Assembly (NCBI GenBank): GCA_041916775.1
Contig: JAYRYZ010000004.1
Coordinates: 62,001-126,000, forward strand
From: UBA2357 sp041916775
Lineage (GTDB): Bacteria > Pseudomonadota > Gammaproteobacteria > Burkholderiales > Rhodocyclaceae
Direction: 5' to 3'
Length of the DNA stretch: 64,000 nt
Position numbers and translations under genes: made by a program. The notes under the pieces are model-generated. The model saw only the letters and a list, made by a program, of their open reading frames with translations, made no database searches and was not told the origin of the DNA. Numbering within the stretch: the first letter of the stretch is position 1; every line of letters begins with the position of its first letter. Positions 19,574-30,200 of the stretch are shown here, one piece after another.

Positions 19574-21170
19574 GCAACTCGAAGCTCACCTGGTCGAAGT
19601 TCGCGCCGCGAACCAGCGCCTGCGTCAGCCGCACTTGGCGCGTTGCGCCGTTCTCCAGGATCTCGATCACCCGCTGGGGCTGGTACCAGCCGCCCGGCAG
19701 CACCAGGGTTTCCGGCTTCTTGAGTGCCGGCACCTCGGGTAGCTGGAAGGCCTGCTGGTAGGCACCGCGCGCACCGGGCTTGAGGCTGGTCTGGCGTACC
19801 GCGATCACCCACGGTTTGCCGTTGAGCAGGTTGATGCCGGCTTCGAGGCTTGCATCCTCGCGGAACATCAGCCAGCTGATCTGGCCGAGCATGAAGAGGT
19901 TGCTGTCCGGCGGACGCACCCCGACGAGTTGATGAAACTCCAGCAACTCGCCGTTGGGCCGGCTGCGTACGCGGAAGCCGCCCACTGACTGGTCCTGGAG
20001 TTGCAGCCTTTCGCAGACGAAGCCGAGCTTTTCTGCCAGCTTGCGCTTCTGCGTCTCTGCGTCGATCGGCTCCACCGCATCCACCTTCTCGCCGAAGGTG
20101 AGCAGCGAGATGTCGCTGTGCAAGCTGCGCGGGAGTGGAGTCTCTCCAGGCTGCTCGAAGCGCTTGCCGGCAATGTGGAAGCCGATCGCGAGCCAGTCGC
20201 CGGTGAGCTCCAGCTCGCCCCTGGCGGCACGCCTCGGGAAGCGGCGCCCGGCGGACCCCAGACCCCAGGGGCGATACAGCGATACCAGCAGGCGCGCGCT
20301 CGCCTCGGTGGGGCAATCCTCGCCGAGGCCGAGCGCCGCGGGCTTCATGCCTTGCTTGAACTGATTGAGCACTGCCTGGATCTGATCGGCGAGCTTGGCG
20401 CCATCGAAGCGGCGCAGTGCGGCGCCCTCGAGGAGCGTGCCGATCGGGCGAAGACCATAGTCCGTACCGAGATCCAGCCCGTATGCGGTCGGTTTGCTGC
20501 CCGCCTGCGACTCCCCCTCGCCCAGCAGGTTGCAGTAGGGGGCAAAGCGCTGTGCCCAGCGGCAGATCCAGCCGAACTCGCGGCTGGCTCGACCATACGG
20601 GTTGCCGAGGTCCACGAGAAGCACCGCAATGAAGGCTTCGACCGGGCTCTGCGCATGCCACACTGCGTTGAGCGTGTCGGCCGCACGGACGCGCGCCACG
20701 CCCTGCGCCTCGGCCATCGAGAAGCTCTCGTGGAGCTCGAGCCAGGCCTGCCCGGGCACCATGCGGTGTGCGCGCATGTACTCCAGCACCACCATGCCGT
20801 GGTAGAACACGCGCCGCTGACACAGCAGCGCGCGTTGGTCGTCCAGGGTGCCGGCGGCTGCATCGCGGCGGGTCACGTGTGCATAGGAGCGTGCCATCAG
20901 ACGCCACAGTTGGGTGACGCGCGAGAGAACACCGTCCTCGTGACTGCCGGGGGGCAGCGGGTGCAGGGCGTAGGATTTCGCGACCTCGGCCTGAACCTCC
21001 GCGAGCAGTTCGCGCGCGGCCTCGAGAACCTCGAGATGCTGGTTCGGTGGTGGGCTGCCTTCGATCAGGGTGGTGAGGATTTCCTGGAGCGCGCGCTGCG
21101 ACGCTTCCGCCTGAAGCGGATTGAGCCGCTTGATCGCTTCGAGGCAGTCGGCGGGGGTGCGCAGGTTCAT
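19530..21170 (-). CDS. Uncharacterised 546-residue protein, possibly with a PilZ-like C-terminal domain
   Basis: I do not recognise this protein firmly. The first about 240 residues look all-helical, with many Ala/Leu/Arg and conserved-looking aromatic clusters (FGWICRWAQRFAPYCNLLGE near 210). The C-terminal about 180 residues look beta-rich (VGVRPPDSNLFMLGQISWLM, LVLPGGWYQPQRVIEIL), a pattern I associate with PilZ-like domains of betaproteobacterial proteins. No signal peptide, membrane helix or catalytic motif is evident. The reading frame is intact, has biased codon use and ends by overlapping phoR tail to tail by 44 nt. A cyclic-di-GMP-linked role is only a guess. Confidence 0.7.
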   Translation of the reverse strand: MNLRTPADCLEAIKRLNPLQAEASQRALQEILTTLIEGSPPPNQHLEVLEAARELLAEVQAEVAKSYALHPLPPGSHEDGVLSRVTQLWRLMARSYAHVTRRDAAAGTLDDQRALLCQRRVFYHGMVVLEYMRAHRMVPGQAWLELHESFSMAEAQGVARVRAADTLNAVWHAQSPVEAFIAVLLVDLGNPYGRASREFGWICRWAQRFAPYCNLLGEGESQAGSKPTAYGLDLGTDYGLRPIGTLLEGAALRRFDGAKLADQIQAVLNQFKQGMKPAALGLGEDCPTEASARLLVSLYRPWGLGSAGRRFPRRAARGELELTGDWLAIGFHIAGKRFEQPGETPLPRSLHSDISLLTFGEKVDAVEPIDAETQKRKLAEKLGFVCERLQLQDQSVGGFRVRSRPNGELLEFHQLVGVRPPDSNLFMLGQISWLMFREDASLEAGINLLNGKPWVIAVRQTSLKPGARGAYQQAFQLPEVPALKKPETLVLPGGWYQPQRVIEILENGATRQVRLTQALVRGANFDQVSFELLNAHASDARRGSSR

Positions 21171-21207
21171 GCGTGCTCCGTAGGGTCAGAATCAATGCCG
21201 GCGCGGA

Positions 21208-21630
21208 TCAGCCCGCACGTAACTCGGTAAGCGCGACAACCAGCGCATCATGGAGCGCAGCGCGTGCCGGTGCATTGCGCCGCTCGCCCTCACGTTGCGG
21301 CTTGCCCCAGATCGCGTCGGGGAAATGCCGGTCATCCTCGAAGCGCGCGATCACATGCCAGTGCAGATGCGGAACCTTGTTGCCGAGGCTCGCGAGGTTG
21401 ATCTTGGCTGGCTGCATGAGCTCGCGCAGCGCGATCTCGGTCGCCATCACAACGTTCATCAGGTGGCGCTGATCCGCAGGTGTGAGATCCGACATCTCCG
21501 CGACATGCGCATGCCAGATGACGCGACAATACCCAGGATAGTCCTCGTCGTCCACCAGGAGGACGCGGCAGGAGGCGTCGGCCCATATCGTTTCGTCCGT
21601 GTTCGGCTGGCAGAGCGGACAGCTGTCCAT
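21208..21630 (-). CDS. HIT-family nucleotide hydrolase/transferase-like protein
   Basis: HIT proteins hydrolyse or transfer nucleotides via a histidine nucleophile. The 140-residue product has the triad HLHWHVI (family pattern H-phi-H-phi-H-phi-phi) near residue 90 and an N-terminal CPLC pair (residues 4-7) that may bind metal. Substrate cannot be told from sequence. The ATG at 21630 follows a GAGGAC ribosome binding site; a GTG 24 nt upstream is the alternative. It sits between the amidotransferase gene and the unrecognised 546-residue gene, all on the same strand. Confidence 0.88.
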   Translation of the reverse strand: MDSCPLCQPNTDETIWADASCRVLLVDDEDYPGYCRVIWHAHVAEMSDLTPADQRHLMNVVMATEIALRELMQPAKINLASLGNKVPHLHWHVIARFEDDRHFPDAIWGKPQREGERRNAPARAALHDALVVALTELRAG

Positions 21631-21678
21631 GATGTCCTCGCTGAAAGTTCTCACGCCAAGGCGCGCGGATTCCCGAGT

Positions 21679-22542
21679 TTAGTCTTGCACCACACCTGTG
21701 CGAAGCGGTGCATTCTCGTTTTCGGGCGTGGCCGTGAAATAAGTCCGCTCGCGCGCCAGCGTGACGGTCGGGCCCAGTGTCTCCGGTTCGCCGTGGCGGA
21801 AGGCGATCAGGTTGCCGGGCGGAATCTCGATCCAGTCCTCGTTGTCGGTGAGCGGCAGGGTCGCGATCACCGCGACGCGGTCGGCCGGGGTTGTGAGCTG
21901 GCTGAAATCCACGCTCACATCCTGATCGGCGAGGTGCGCCACCGCGAACGGCGCCTTGCGCACGATGTAGCACAAGCGCGCCGAGCTGTGCGCGAACAGG
22001 CGCTCGCCGTTGGAAAGCAGGAAGTTGAACTCGCCGTGGCCACTGATTGCGATCGCGAGCTCGCGCAGGGTCGCGTGCAGCGCCGCCGGTGCGGGTGGGT
22101 CGTCCGGGAAGCGGCTGGCGAGGGTCTCGAGAATCTGGCAGAACGCGGTTTCGGAGTCGGTCGTGCCCACCGGCAGGAATCGGCCTGACAGACGCGGCGC
22201 ATAGTCGCGCAGGTGGCCGTTGTGCGCGAAGATCCAGTATTGCCCCCACAGCTCGCGCTGGAAGGGGTGGGTGTTGTCAAGGCGGATGTCGCCCTGGGTG
22301 GCCTTGCGGATGTGGGCGATGACGTTCAGCGAGCGGATCGGGTAACGACGCACCAGCTCCGCCACCGGCGAGGTGCAACTCGGCGTGGGGTCGAGGAACA
22401 CACGCACGCCGCGCCCCTCGAAAAAGGCGATGCCCCAGCCGTCGCGATGATGATCGGTCAGCCCGCCGCGTGCCTGGAAGCCCGCGAAGGAGAAACAGAT
22501 GTCGGTCGGCACATTGCAGTTCATGCCGAGCAATTGGCACAT
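21679..22542 (-). CDS. Class II glutamine amidotransferase, YafJ type
   Basis: The 287-residue protein starts MCQLLGMN, so after removal of Met the N-terminal Cys2 can act as the Ntn-hydrolase nucleophile. HRDGWGIAFFEG (residues 32-43), the conserved AHIRKATQGDI near 77 and the glutamine-pocket FAHNGHL near 104 follow. This is the stand-alone glutaminase-domain family of YafJ/EgtC-like enzymes; the amide acceptor is unknown. No synthetase partner is adjacent. Confidence 0.88.
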   Translation of the reverse strand: MCQLLGMNCNVPTDICFSFAGFQARGGLTDHHRDGWGIAFFEGRGVRVFLDPTPSCTSPVAELVRRYPIRSLNVIAHIRKATQGDIRLDNTHPFQRELWGQYWIFAHNGHLRDYAPRLSGRFLPVGTTDSETAFCQILETLASRFPDDPPAPAALHATLRELAIAISGHGEFNFLLSNGERLFAHSSARLCYIVRKAPFAVAHLADQDVSVDFSQLTTPADRVAVIATLPLTDNEDWIEIPPGNLIAFRHGEPETLGPTVTLARERTYFTATPENENAPLRTGVVQD

Positions 22543-22648
22543 CCGACGCCTCCTGCATGTGTTTCGGATGCAGGATTATAGCGCCGGATGCGGCGCGCTC
22601 CCCGTTCGCTTCCCGCCCCGGGCGCTGCACGCTCGGCCAGGGGCGGGT

Positions 22649-24064
22649 TCAGCCGCGGTTGATGTTCATCAGCTGCGGCACGGTGTACTCGAGCAGGCCC
22701 TCCAGCCCGAACTCGACCCCGAACCCCGACATCTTGCAGCCGCCGAAGGGGCAGTGTGGCAGTACCTCGGCGTGACCGTTGATCCACACCGTGCCGCATT
22801 CCAGCCGCTCGCCGACGGTACGCGCCGCAGCGATGTCGCGCGACCACACCGAGCCACCCAGGCCGTTGCTGGAGCCGTTCGCGCGGCGCACTGCGTCGTC
22901 GAGATCGCTGTAGCGGATGAGGGGCAGCACCGGGCCGAACTGCTCCTCGTCCACCAGGCGCACGCCGTCGCTGATCTCGGTGACGATGGTGGGCGGGTAG
23001 AAGTAGCCCTCGCCCGGCAGCGGCTCGCCGCCGCACAGGATGCGCGCGCCATGCTCACGGGCATCGGCGACGAGCTCGCACACGCGCTCGAACTGGCGTC
23101 TGTTCTGCACCGGTCCGAAGCTCACCCCGGGCTCCAGCCCCGGCCCCACCTTCTGTGCACGTGCAATCTCCACCAGCCGGGCTGCGAGCGCGTCGTGAAG
23201 ACTGTCCGGTACGTAGAGTCGCTTCAACGCGGCGCAGGTCTGGCCCATGTTGAGGAAGGCGGTCTGGAAGATGCCGTTGGCGATCTGGTCGACATCCGCG
23301 TCCTCCAGCACGATACCGGCGTCGTTGCCGCCGAGCTCCAGCGTCAACCGCTTCAGATTGCCCGCGGCGCTGCGCATGATCTCCTGCCCGGTGGGGGTCG
23401 AGCCGGTGAACACGATCTTGTCGATGCCGGGGTGCGCTGCGATCGCCTGGCCGATGTCGGCGCGTCCGCACACGATATTCACCACCCCCGGCGGCACCAC
23501 CTCGTTGATCAGCTCCACCAGTCGTATGGTCGCGAGCGGGGTGAGCTCGGACGGTTTGTTCACCACCGTGTTGCCCGCACGCAGCGCCGGCATGATGTGC
23601 CACACTGCGATCATCAGTGGCCAGTTCCATGGCGTGATCGAGCCGACCACCCCGACCGGCTTGCGCAGCAGCTCGATGCGCTTCGTCGGTGAATCCTCGA
23701 TGACCTCCACCGGAAGCTCGAGCGCGGCGGTCGCGCGGGTCCAGGCGATCGCGCCGCCGACCTCCATCTGTGCGAGCGGCAGCGGTTTGCCCTGCTCCAT
23801 GACGATGAGCTCGGCGAGCTCCGGCGCGTTCTGTTCGATACGTGTCGCGATCGCCTCCAGCATCTCGCGCCGGTCCGCGCAGGTGCGTCCGCGCCAGGCT
23901 GCGAAGGCGCGTCTCGCCGCGGCGACTGCCGCGTCGAGCTGGGCGACGGAGGCATGTGGTGCGGTCGCATAGGTGCTGCCGCGTGCCGGGTCGATGACGG
24001 CGATTGCATCGCGTTCGCCGGCGACCCCCTTGCCGTCGATGATCAGATTGAATTCTCTCGACAT
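22649..24064 (-). CDS. NAD(P)-dependent aldehyde dehydrogenase
   Basis: A 471-residue ALDH-superfamily enzyme that oxidises an aldehyde to its acid. It has the nucleotide-binding TPWNWPLMIAVWHIMPAL (about residues 143-160), the FTGSTPTGQEIM turn, the catalytic Glu in LELGGNDAGIVLEDAD and the catalytic Cys in MGQTCAALKRLYV. These motifs are intact. The asparagine in place of Ser/Asp in GGNDAG and the overall motif set resemble the broad-specificity subgroup, but the substrate cannot be assigned. A GAGGAG ribosome binding site lies ahead of the ATG. No partner gene is adjacent. Confidence 0.92.
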   Translation of the reverse strand: MSREFNLIIDGKGVAGERDAIAVIDPARGSTYATAPHASVAQLDAAVAAARRAFAAWRGRTCADRREMLEAIATRIEQNAPELAELIVMEQGKPLPLAQMEVGGAIAWTRATAALELPVEVIEDSPTKRIELLRKPVGVVGSITPWNWPLMIAVWHIMPALRAGNTVVNKPSELTPLATIRLVELINEVVPPGVVNIVCGRADIGQAIAAHPGIDKIVFTGSTPTGQEIMRSAAGNLKRLTLELGGNDAGIVLEDADVDQIANGIFQTAFLNMGQTCAALKRLYVPDSLHDALAARLVEIARAQKVGPGLEPGVSFGPVQNRRQFERVCELVADAREHGARILCGGEPLPGEGYFYPPTIVTEISDGVRLVDEEQFGPVLPLIRYSDLDDAVRRANGSSNGLGGSVWSRDIAAARTVGERLECGTVWINGHAEVLPHCPFGGCKMSGFGVEFGLEGLLEYTVPQLMNINRG

Positions 24065-24272
24065 ATCCTGCTCCTCTGGTGCCTGGATGATGGCCTTTCC
24101 GGCGCGGGCGCGGCGATCCGGGACCTCGTGTCCGGCTGCGCCTGCCCGAGTGCATCCCTGTTCCGGTTGGGCTCGGCAGAACTTGCCCGCAGCCGATGGC
24201 GCATCCTAGCCGGTGCTTGTAAACCCGCTTCGTGGCAGATGTAGGGAGTTGTGCGCTGTTGTGAATCCCGCG

Positions 24273-27200
24273 TTACAAATCGCCCGCGCCTGTGTCCGGC
24301 GCGATCGCCGGCCGCAATGCCCGAGCGAGCAGCGGGTCCAGCGCCGCGAGGCGCTGCAGGCTGGTGTGGAGAAGGGGGCGGAGCTCGGCCGCGGGATCAC
24401 CTTCGGTGCGCTCTTCCAGCGCACGACAACGCGCGGCGAGCGCGCCCAGCCCGTAGTTTGCCGCGCTGCCGGCGAGGCGGTGCAGTGCTGCCTGGCGCTG
24501 CTGGGCACTGCCGGCCTGTGCGAGCTCTTCCAGGGCAGCCTGCGCCAGCGCCGGGAAGGACGCCACGAGGCCGGCGAAGCGCTCGTCGCCGAGAAGCGAC
24601 AGGTGCTGCCGCACCACCGCGAGGTCTATCGTGTCGTCGGCCGGGGGGGGACTCGTTGCGGGTGGGGGTGCTTGGGCGGCGCCATGCAGCGCAGCCTCCA
24701 GTGCATCGAGCATCACCGGCTTGCCGATCACCGCGTTCATGCCCGCGTCCAGGTAGCGGGCCGTCTCGTCGCTGGTGACCGAGGCGGTGAGCGCGACGAT
24801 GCGCACCCCGGCGCGCGCCGGGTCGGCATGGGCGCGCATGCGCCGCGCCACCTCGACGCCGCTCATGTCGGGCAGGTGGATGTCCATCAGCACGACGTCG
24901 AAGCGCGCGCTGTCGTGCAGGTGCAGCGCGCCTGCGGCGTCATCCGCGAGCTCGACGCGATGCCCGCCGAGCTCCAGCAGGCCGCACACCACCTGGCGGT
25001 TGATCTCCACGTCCTCCACCAGCAGCACGTCCAGCGCCCGCCGCGCGCCGACCGGGGATGCCGCGGGCGGCGGCGGTAGCGGCGCGAGCGGGTAGTCGAG
25101 CGCGAACCAGAAAGTGCTGCCGACCCCCGGCGTGCTGGTCACGCCGATCTCGCCATGCTGCAGCTCGACCAGGCGGCGGCAGATCGCGAGCCCCAGCCCG
25201 GTGCCGCCATAGCGGCGCGTGATCGAGCCGTCTGCCTGGCTGAAGTGGGCGAAGATGCGCGCCTGCGCCTCGACCGGGATGCCCGCGCCGCTGTCCTCCA
25301 CCTCGAAGCGCAGGCGGGTGTGCTCCGGCTCCAGCCGCTCGGCATCGCAGCGCAGTCGCACATGGCCGTGCGCGGTGAATTTCAGTGCGTTGGTCAGCAG
25401 GTTGAGCAGGATCTGCGTGAGCGCGCGCTGGTCGCCGACCAGCGCCTGTGTCGCAATCGGGGCGGGCGCCAGGCTCAGCGCCAGCCTGCGCTCCTCCGCC
25501 TGCGGCCGCAGGCTCGCGGCGAGTGCGTCGAAGACCGGCTGCAACGCGAAGGGCTCGCTCGCGAGCGTCATCTGGCCAGCCTCGATCTTGCTGAAGTCGA
25601 GCACGTCATTGAGGATCGAGAGGAGGTGCGCGCCCGACCGCTGGATGGCCTCGACCCGCTCGCGCTGGTTGGCCGGCAGCGGTGCGCGCAGCAGCAGTTG
25701 CGCCATGCCGAGGATGCCGTTCATCGGGGTGCGGATCTCGTGGCTCATGGTGGCGAGGAAGAGGCTCTTCGCCTGGTTCTCGCCCTCGGCGCGCTGGCGC
25801 GCCCGCTCCGCACGCTCGCGCGCCTTGCGCTCGCCGACGTCGGTGAGCGAGCCCTCGACGTACAGCAGCAGGCCGTCGCCGTCGCGCACCCGGCGCGCCG
25901 ACACCGACACCTCCACGAGGCTGCCGTCGCGGCGCCGCCAGCGCGTCTCGAAGTCGCTGATGCGCGCATTACGGTTGAGCTCGGCGAGAAAGCGGCGCAT
26001 GTCGGCGGGGTCGGCGAAGCACTGCGTGCCGACGTCCTCCACCGTCGCGAGGAAGCGCTCCGGACTGTCGAAGCCGAGCATGCCGGCGAGCGCCGGGTTG
26101 GCCGAGATGCAGCGCCCCGACGGCGCGACCCGGAAGATGCCCTCGATCGCGTTCTCGAACAGCGAGCGGTATTCGCGCTCCGAGGCCTGCAGGCTCTCGT
26201 AGAGCTTGGCGTTCTCGATCGAGATCGCCGCCTGCGCGGCGAGGATGCGCAGCGTCTCCAGCCGGCGCCGGTCGAACACCGCGCGGCTGTGGCGATGCTC
26301 CAGGTAGAGGATGGCGGTGAGCATGCCGTGGTAGAGGATGGGCAGGCACAGCAGCGCACGCGGGCGCTGGCTGGTCACGTAGGCCTCGCGCGCGAAGAGC
26401 GGCTGCGCGCCGGCGTCGTCGAGCACCACCGCCTCGCCGGTGCGCGCGACGTAGTTGATGATGCCCACCGGCACCCGTGCGCTGCAGTGCTCCAGCGGGC
26501 GTGTCGCGGGCGGCAGCAGCGCGCCGTCCGGGTCGGTCTCCACCTCCAGGTGCAACTGCCCGTTGCGGTTCAGCACCAGCGCGCCGCGCTGCCCGCCTGC
26601 ATTCACCAGCGCAAGGTGCATCAGGCGGGCGAGCAGGCGCTCCAGCACGATTTCGTCGGAGATCGCCTGCGAGGCGCTGATCACTGCGTCGAGCTCGAGG
26701 TTGCGGCCGGGGTGGCCGGCCTCGATGTCGGCGTCTGTTGTCCCGGCTTGAGCGGGGATCTTGCCGGCGCGACGCAGCTGCGCGAGCTTGGCGGTGGCCC
26801 CGAGGGCGCCAAAGCGCTGCGCGGCTTCGTCGAGGTAGCCGCGCGCGATGTGGGGTCGCTCCCAGGCGCTGAGGAAGTCGGCAGCGAGCTCGCACGCGAT
26901 CGCTGCGTCAAGCGCGAAGCCGTGCCGGGTCGCGAGCGCGATTGCGCGGTCGTAGCCCTCCAGCGCCTCGGCGTGGCGGCCGTGCAGCCGCGCCCGGCCG
27001 GCCTCCAGCAGCGCCAGGCGGTGGCTGTGGTTGGCGGGGCAATGGTGTGCCCATTTCGCCGTCCGGCGCAGAGTGCGGCGAATGCGCGCGCGCGCGTCGC
27101 GCGATGCGCCTGCACCGCTGCGCATCAGCGCCAGCGCCTCGAGCGCGAGGAACCAGGCGACCGAGTGGGTGCCGGAGATATGCGCGAGGTGGGGCAGGCC

Positions 27201-30200
27201 GGCGGCACAGGCAGCGAGCACTGCCGCGTCGTCGCCGAGCACGAAGGCCAGCAGCGCCTTGTAGCTGTGATGCACGCAGATCGCGGTGCGATGGTGCTCG
27301 CGCGCGTGCTCGGCGAGCATCGTCTGCTCGCGGTAGAACGCACCGTCCAGCACCAGCGGATCCTCCGTCTCGCCGCGCAGGTTGGCCACCGCCTGCAGCG
27401 CCATCAGCGTGTATTGCAGCGACTGGCGCTGGCCGGTCTGGCGCAAAGCCCCGAGCTGCGCCTCGAACCCGGCCTGCAGCGGCGCGTAGTCCTGCGCCAG
27501 CGGGAAGGCGTACTGGATGTGCGCGGCGAGGCTGTAGGCGGCGTACTCGGTATCGCCGCAATCGAGTGCGAGGCGGTGGCTTTCGAGCAGGGCGTCGCGG
27601 CAGTCGGCGAGCGGCTCGTGGTAATGACGCACGTAGCTGTTGAACAGTGTCAACGTCTTGTGGTGCGGCGCACGGCCGGCGGCGCGCGCATCCAGGGCGA
27701 GCGCGATGCGACCGACGCGGTAGCCTTCCTCCAGCGCATCGAAGCCGCCGCAGAGCACGCCGCCATAGCCCGCAAAGGCGGTGCCGGCAGCGTCGGTGAG
27801 CCCGTGACGGAGGATCAGCGCAACCTCGCGCGCCATCACCAGCGGCCGTAGCGACGAGCTGGAGAACTTGACGATGCCGAACATGCGCGACAGCACCGAG
27901 AGCGCGGCGAGCATGCGCGGATCCCGCATCTGCGTGCCCTGCGGCAGCGAATCCACGTCGCGCCGGCGCAGCAGCGCGCGGGTGCGCAGCAGCTCCAGCA
28001 GCGTGCGTGTGCGGCCGGCGCGCGCCGGCAGCGGCTGGCCGAGCAGCGCCAGCGCGGCGCGCGCGACCTCCAGCCCCTCCTCGAAGCGGCTCTGTGCCAC
28101 CAGTGCCTGGATGCGGATGCCATGCGCGCGCGCTTGCGCGAGCGGATCGCGAACCTCGCGCCGGACCCGGTCGAGCAAGGCCTCCATGCGTGCGAAGTCG
28201 CCCTTCAGTGCCGCTGCATCGGCGCCCGCGAGGTGCAACTCCAGCGTCAGTTCCGGGTGGCGCAGCCAGGCGTCGTGCGGCAGCAGCGCGAGGCCGAGGT
28301 CGAGCATGTCCAGTGCCGAGTCGAAGGCCGCGGACTCGCGCGCGCGGCTGCCCGCCACAAGGTTGAGGCGGGCGAGCGCGATGCGCTCTTGCGTGTCCTC
28401 GAGACGCGCATGCACATGGTTGAGGTGGCCCACCGTCTCGAACAGCAGCCGCTCCGGCGCGTCCTCGCCGCAGCGCGCCTGCAGCAGCCGGCCGAGGTGG
28501 AGGTGGGCATCGCTGCGCGCATCCGCCGCGAGCAGCGAGTATGCCGCCTGCTGGACGCGATCGTGCACGAAGCGATAGCGCGTTGTCGGCGGATCGGCTG
28601 CGGTGCCGAGCGGCGCCTGCTCCGTCACGATCAGACCGGCATCGAGCGCTTGCACGAGGGCATCCTGCACTACGTCCGTCGGCCGTTCGCCCGCCGCCTG
28701 CAGCAGCTCGGGGGAGAAGCGGTTGCCCACACAGGCCGCCAGCGACAGGATCGCCTGCGCGTCGAGGGGCAGCTGGCGGATGCGACCGATCATCAATGCG
28801 ACCACGTCGTCGTCCACCGCACGGTCGCGGATCGCGGCCTCGTCCCACACCCAGCTTCGCCCCTGGAGGCGCACCAGCTTGTCCTGATGCAGACCCTGCA
28901 GCAGCTGCACCAGGAAGAACGGGTTGCCCTGCGTCTTCTCGTGGCAGATTGCCGCCAGCTGCGCGCAATCCCGCGGGCTGCGGCGCAGTGTGTCGGCGAG
29001 CAAACGCCCGATCTCGCCCACCTGCAGCGGCGCGAGCCGATGCTCGGCGAACGGCAGGCTGGCGCTGCGCAGGCGCGCCACCCAATCCGCCAGCGCCGGG
29101 TCGTCGTCGAGTGCGCTCTGGCGGCAGCTCGTCACCAGCAGCAGGTAGGGCAGATCGTGCGCGCGCGCGAGCACTTCGATGAACTGCAGAGAGGCCGGGT
29201 CTGCCCACTGCAGGTCGTCGAGGAATAGCACCAGCGGGTGCTGACGGTCCGCGAGCGCACTCAGCAGGCGCGCGAGCAGGCGCTGCCGGTTGGGGCCGTC
29301 CGGCGTGGCGCCGGGCGGCTCGGCGAGCGTGCCGGTGATGTGCGCGAGCTCCGGCAGTTGGCGCAAAAGCAGCACGAGATGGACGCCAAGGCGCGCCTGC
29401 AGGCGTTCCCGCCAGCGCGCGAGCTCGGCCGCTGACCCCGCCAGCAGCTCGCGGATCAGGCCCTGCAGCGCCTGCAGGATCGCGGCATAGGGTCGGTTGC
29501 GTCGATACTGCTCGAACTTGCCGCTCGCGAAGCGACTGCCGCCGGCGAGCAGGGTCTGGCGCAGCTCATGCACCAGGGTGGATTTCCCGACGCCGGTGTA
29601 GCCGCTGATCAGCAACAGCTCCTGGCCGCCGCGCGCGCAGCGTTCGCTCGCCTGCAGCAAGGCGGCCAGCACCTGCTCGCGGCCGTAGGGGCGCTGCGGG
29701 ATGCGCAAGGTGGCGGCGACATCCTGCCGGCCTGGCGCGAATGGCGGCACATGCCCCAGCCGGCGCTGCGCCCGCAGGCACAGCGCAAGGTCGTGGATGA
29801 GGCCGTGCGCGGACTGATAGCGTTCGTCCGCGTCCTTGGCAAGCAGCTTCAACACGATCGCCGAGAGCGCCTCGGGCAGCTCGGGCACACGCAGCTGCGG
29901 CGAGCGCGGCGGCTTGGCGATGTGGCAATGCACGAGGTCGTCGGCGTTCTCGTCGGCGAAGGGCGGCGCGCCGGTGAGAAGCGCGTGGAGCGTCGCGCCG
30001 AGGCTGTAGAGATCGGCACGATGGTCGACGCTGCGATTGATGCGGCCGGTCTGTTCGGGCGCGATGTAGTGCAGCCGCGACGATGATTGGAGGGCGCCCG
30101 GGCCTGCGCGCCCGGTCGGCGGGGGGCGCAGCACGGGCAGGCCGTCCGCGCCGACCACGATGTGCGCCGGATCGATATGGCCATGCACCTGCCGCGCTGC

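Noticed and set aside
25155..27851. 898-codon plus-strand frame opposite the hybrid kinase
   Set aside because: Antisense shadow in GC-rich DNA; the sequence is Arg/Val/Gln-rich with no domain, while the minus strand gives an unbroken multi-domain protein.
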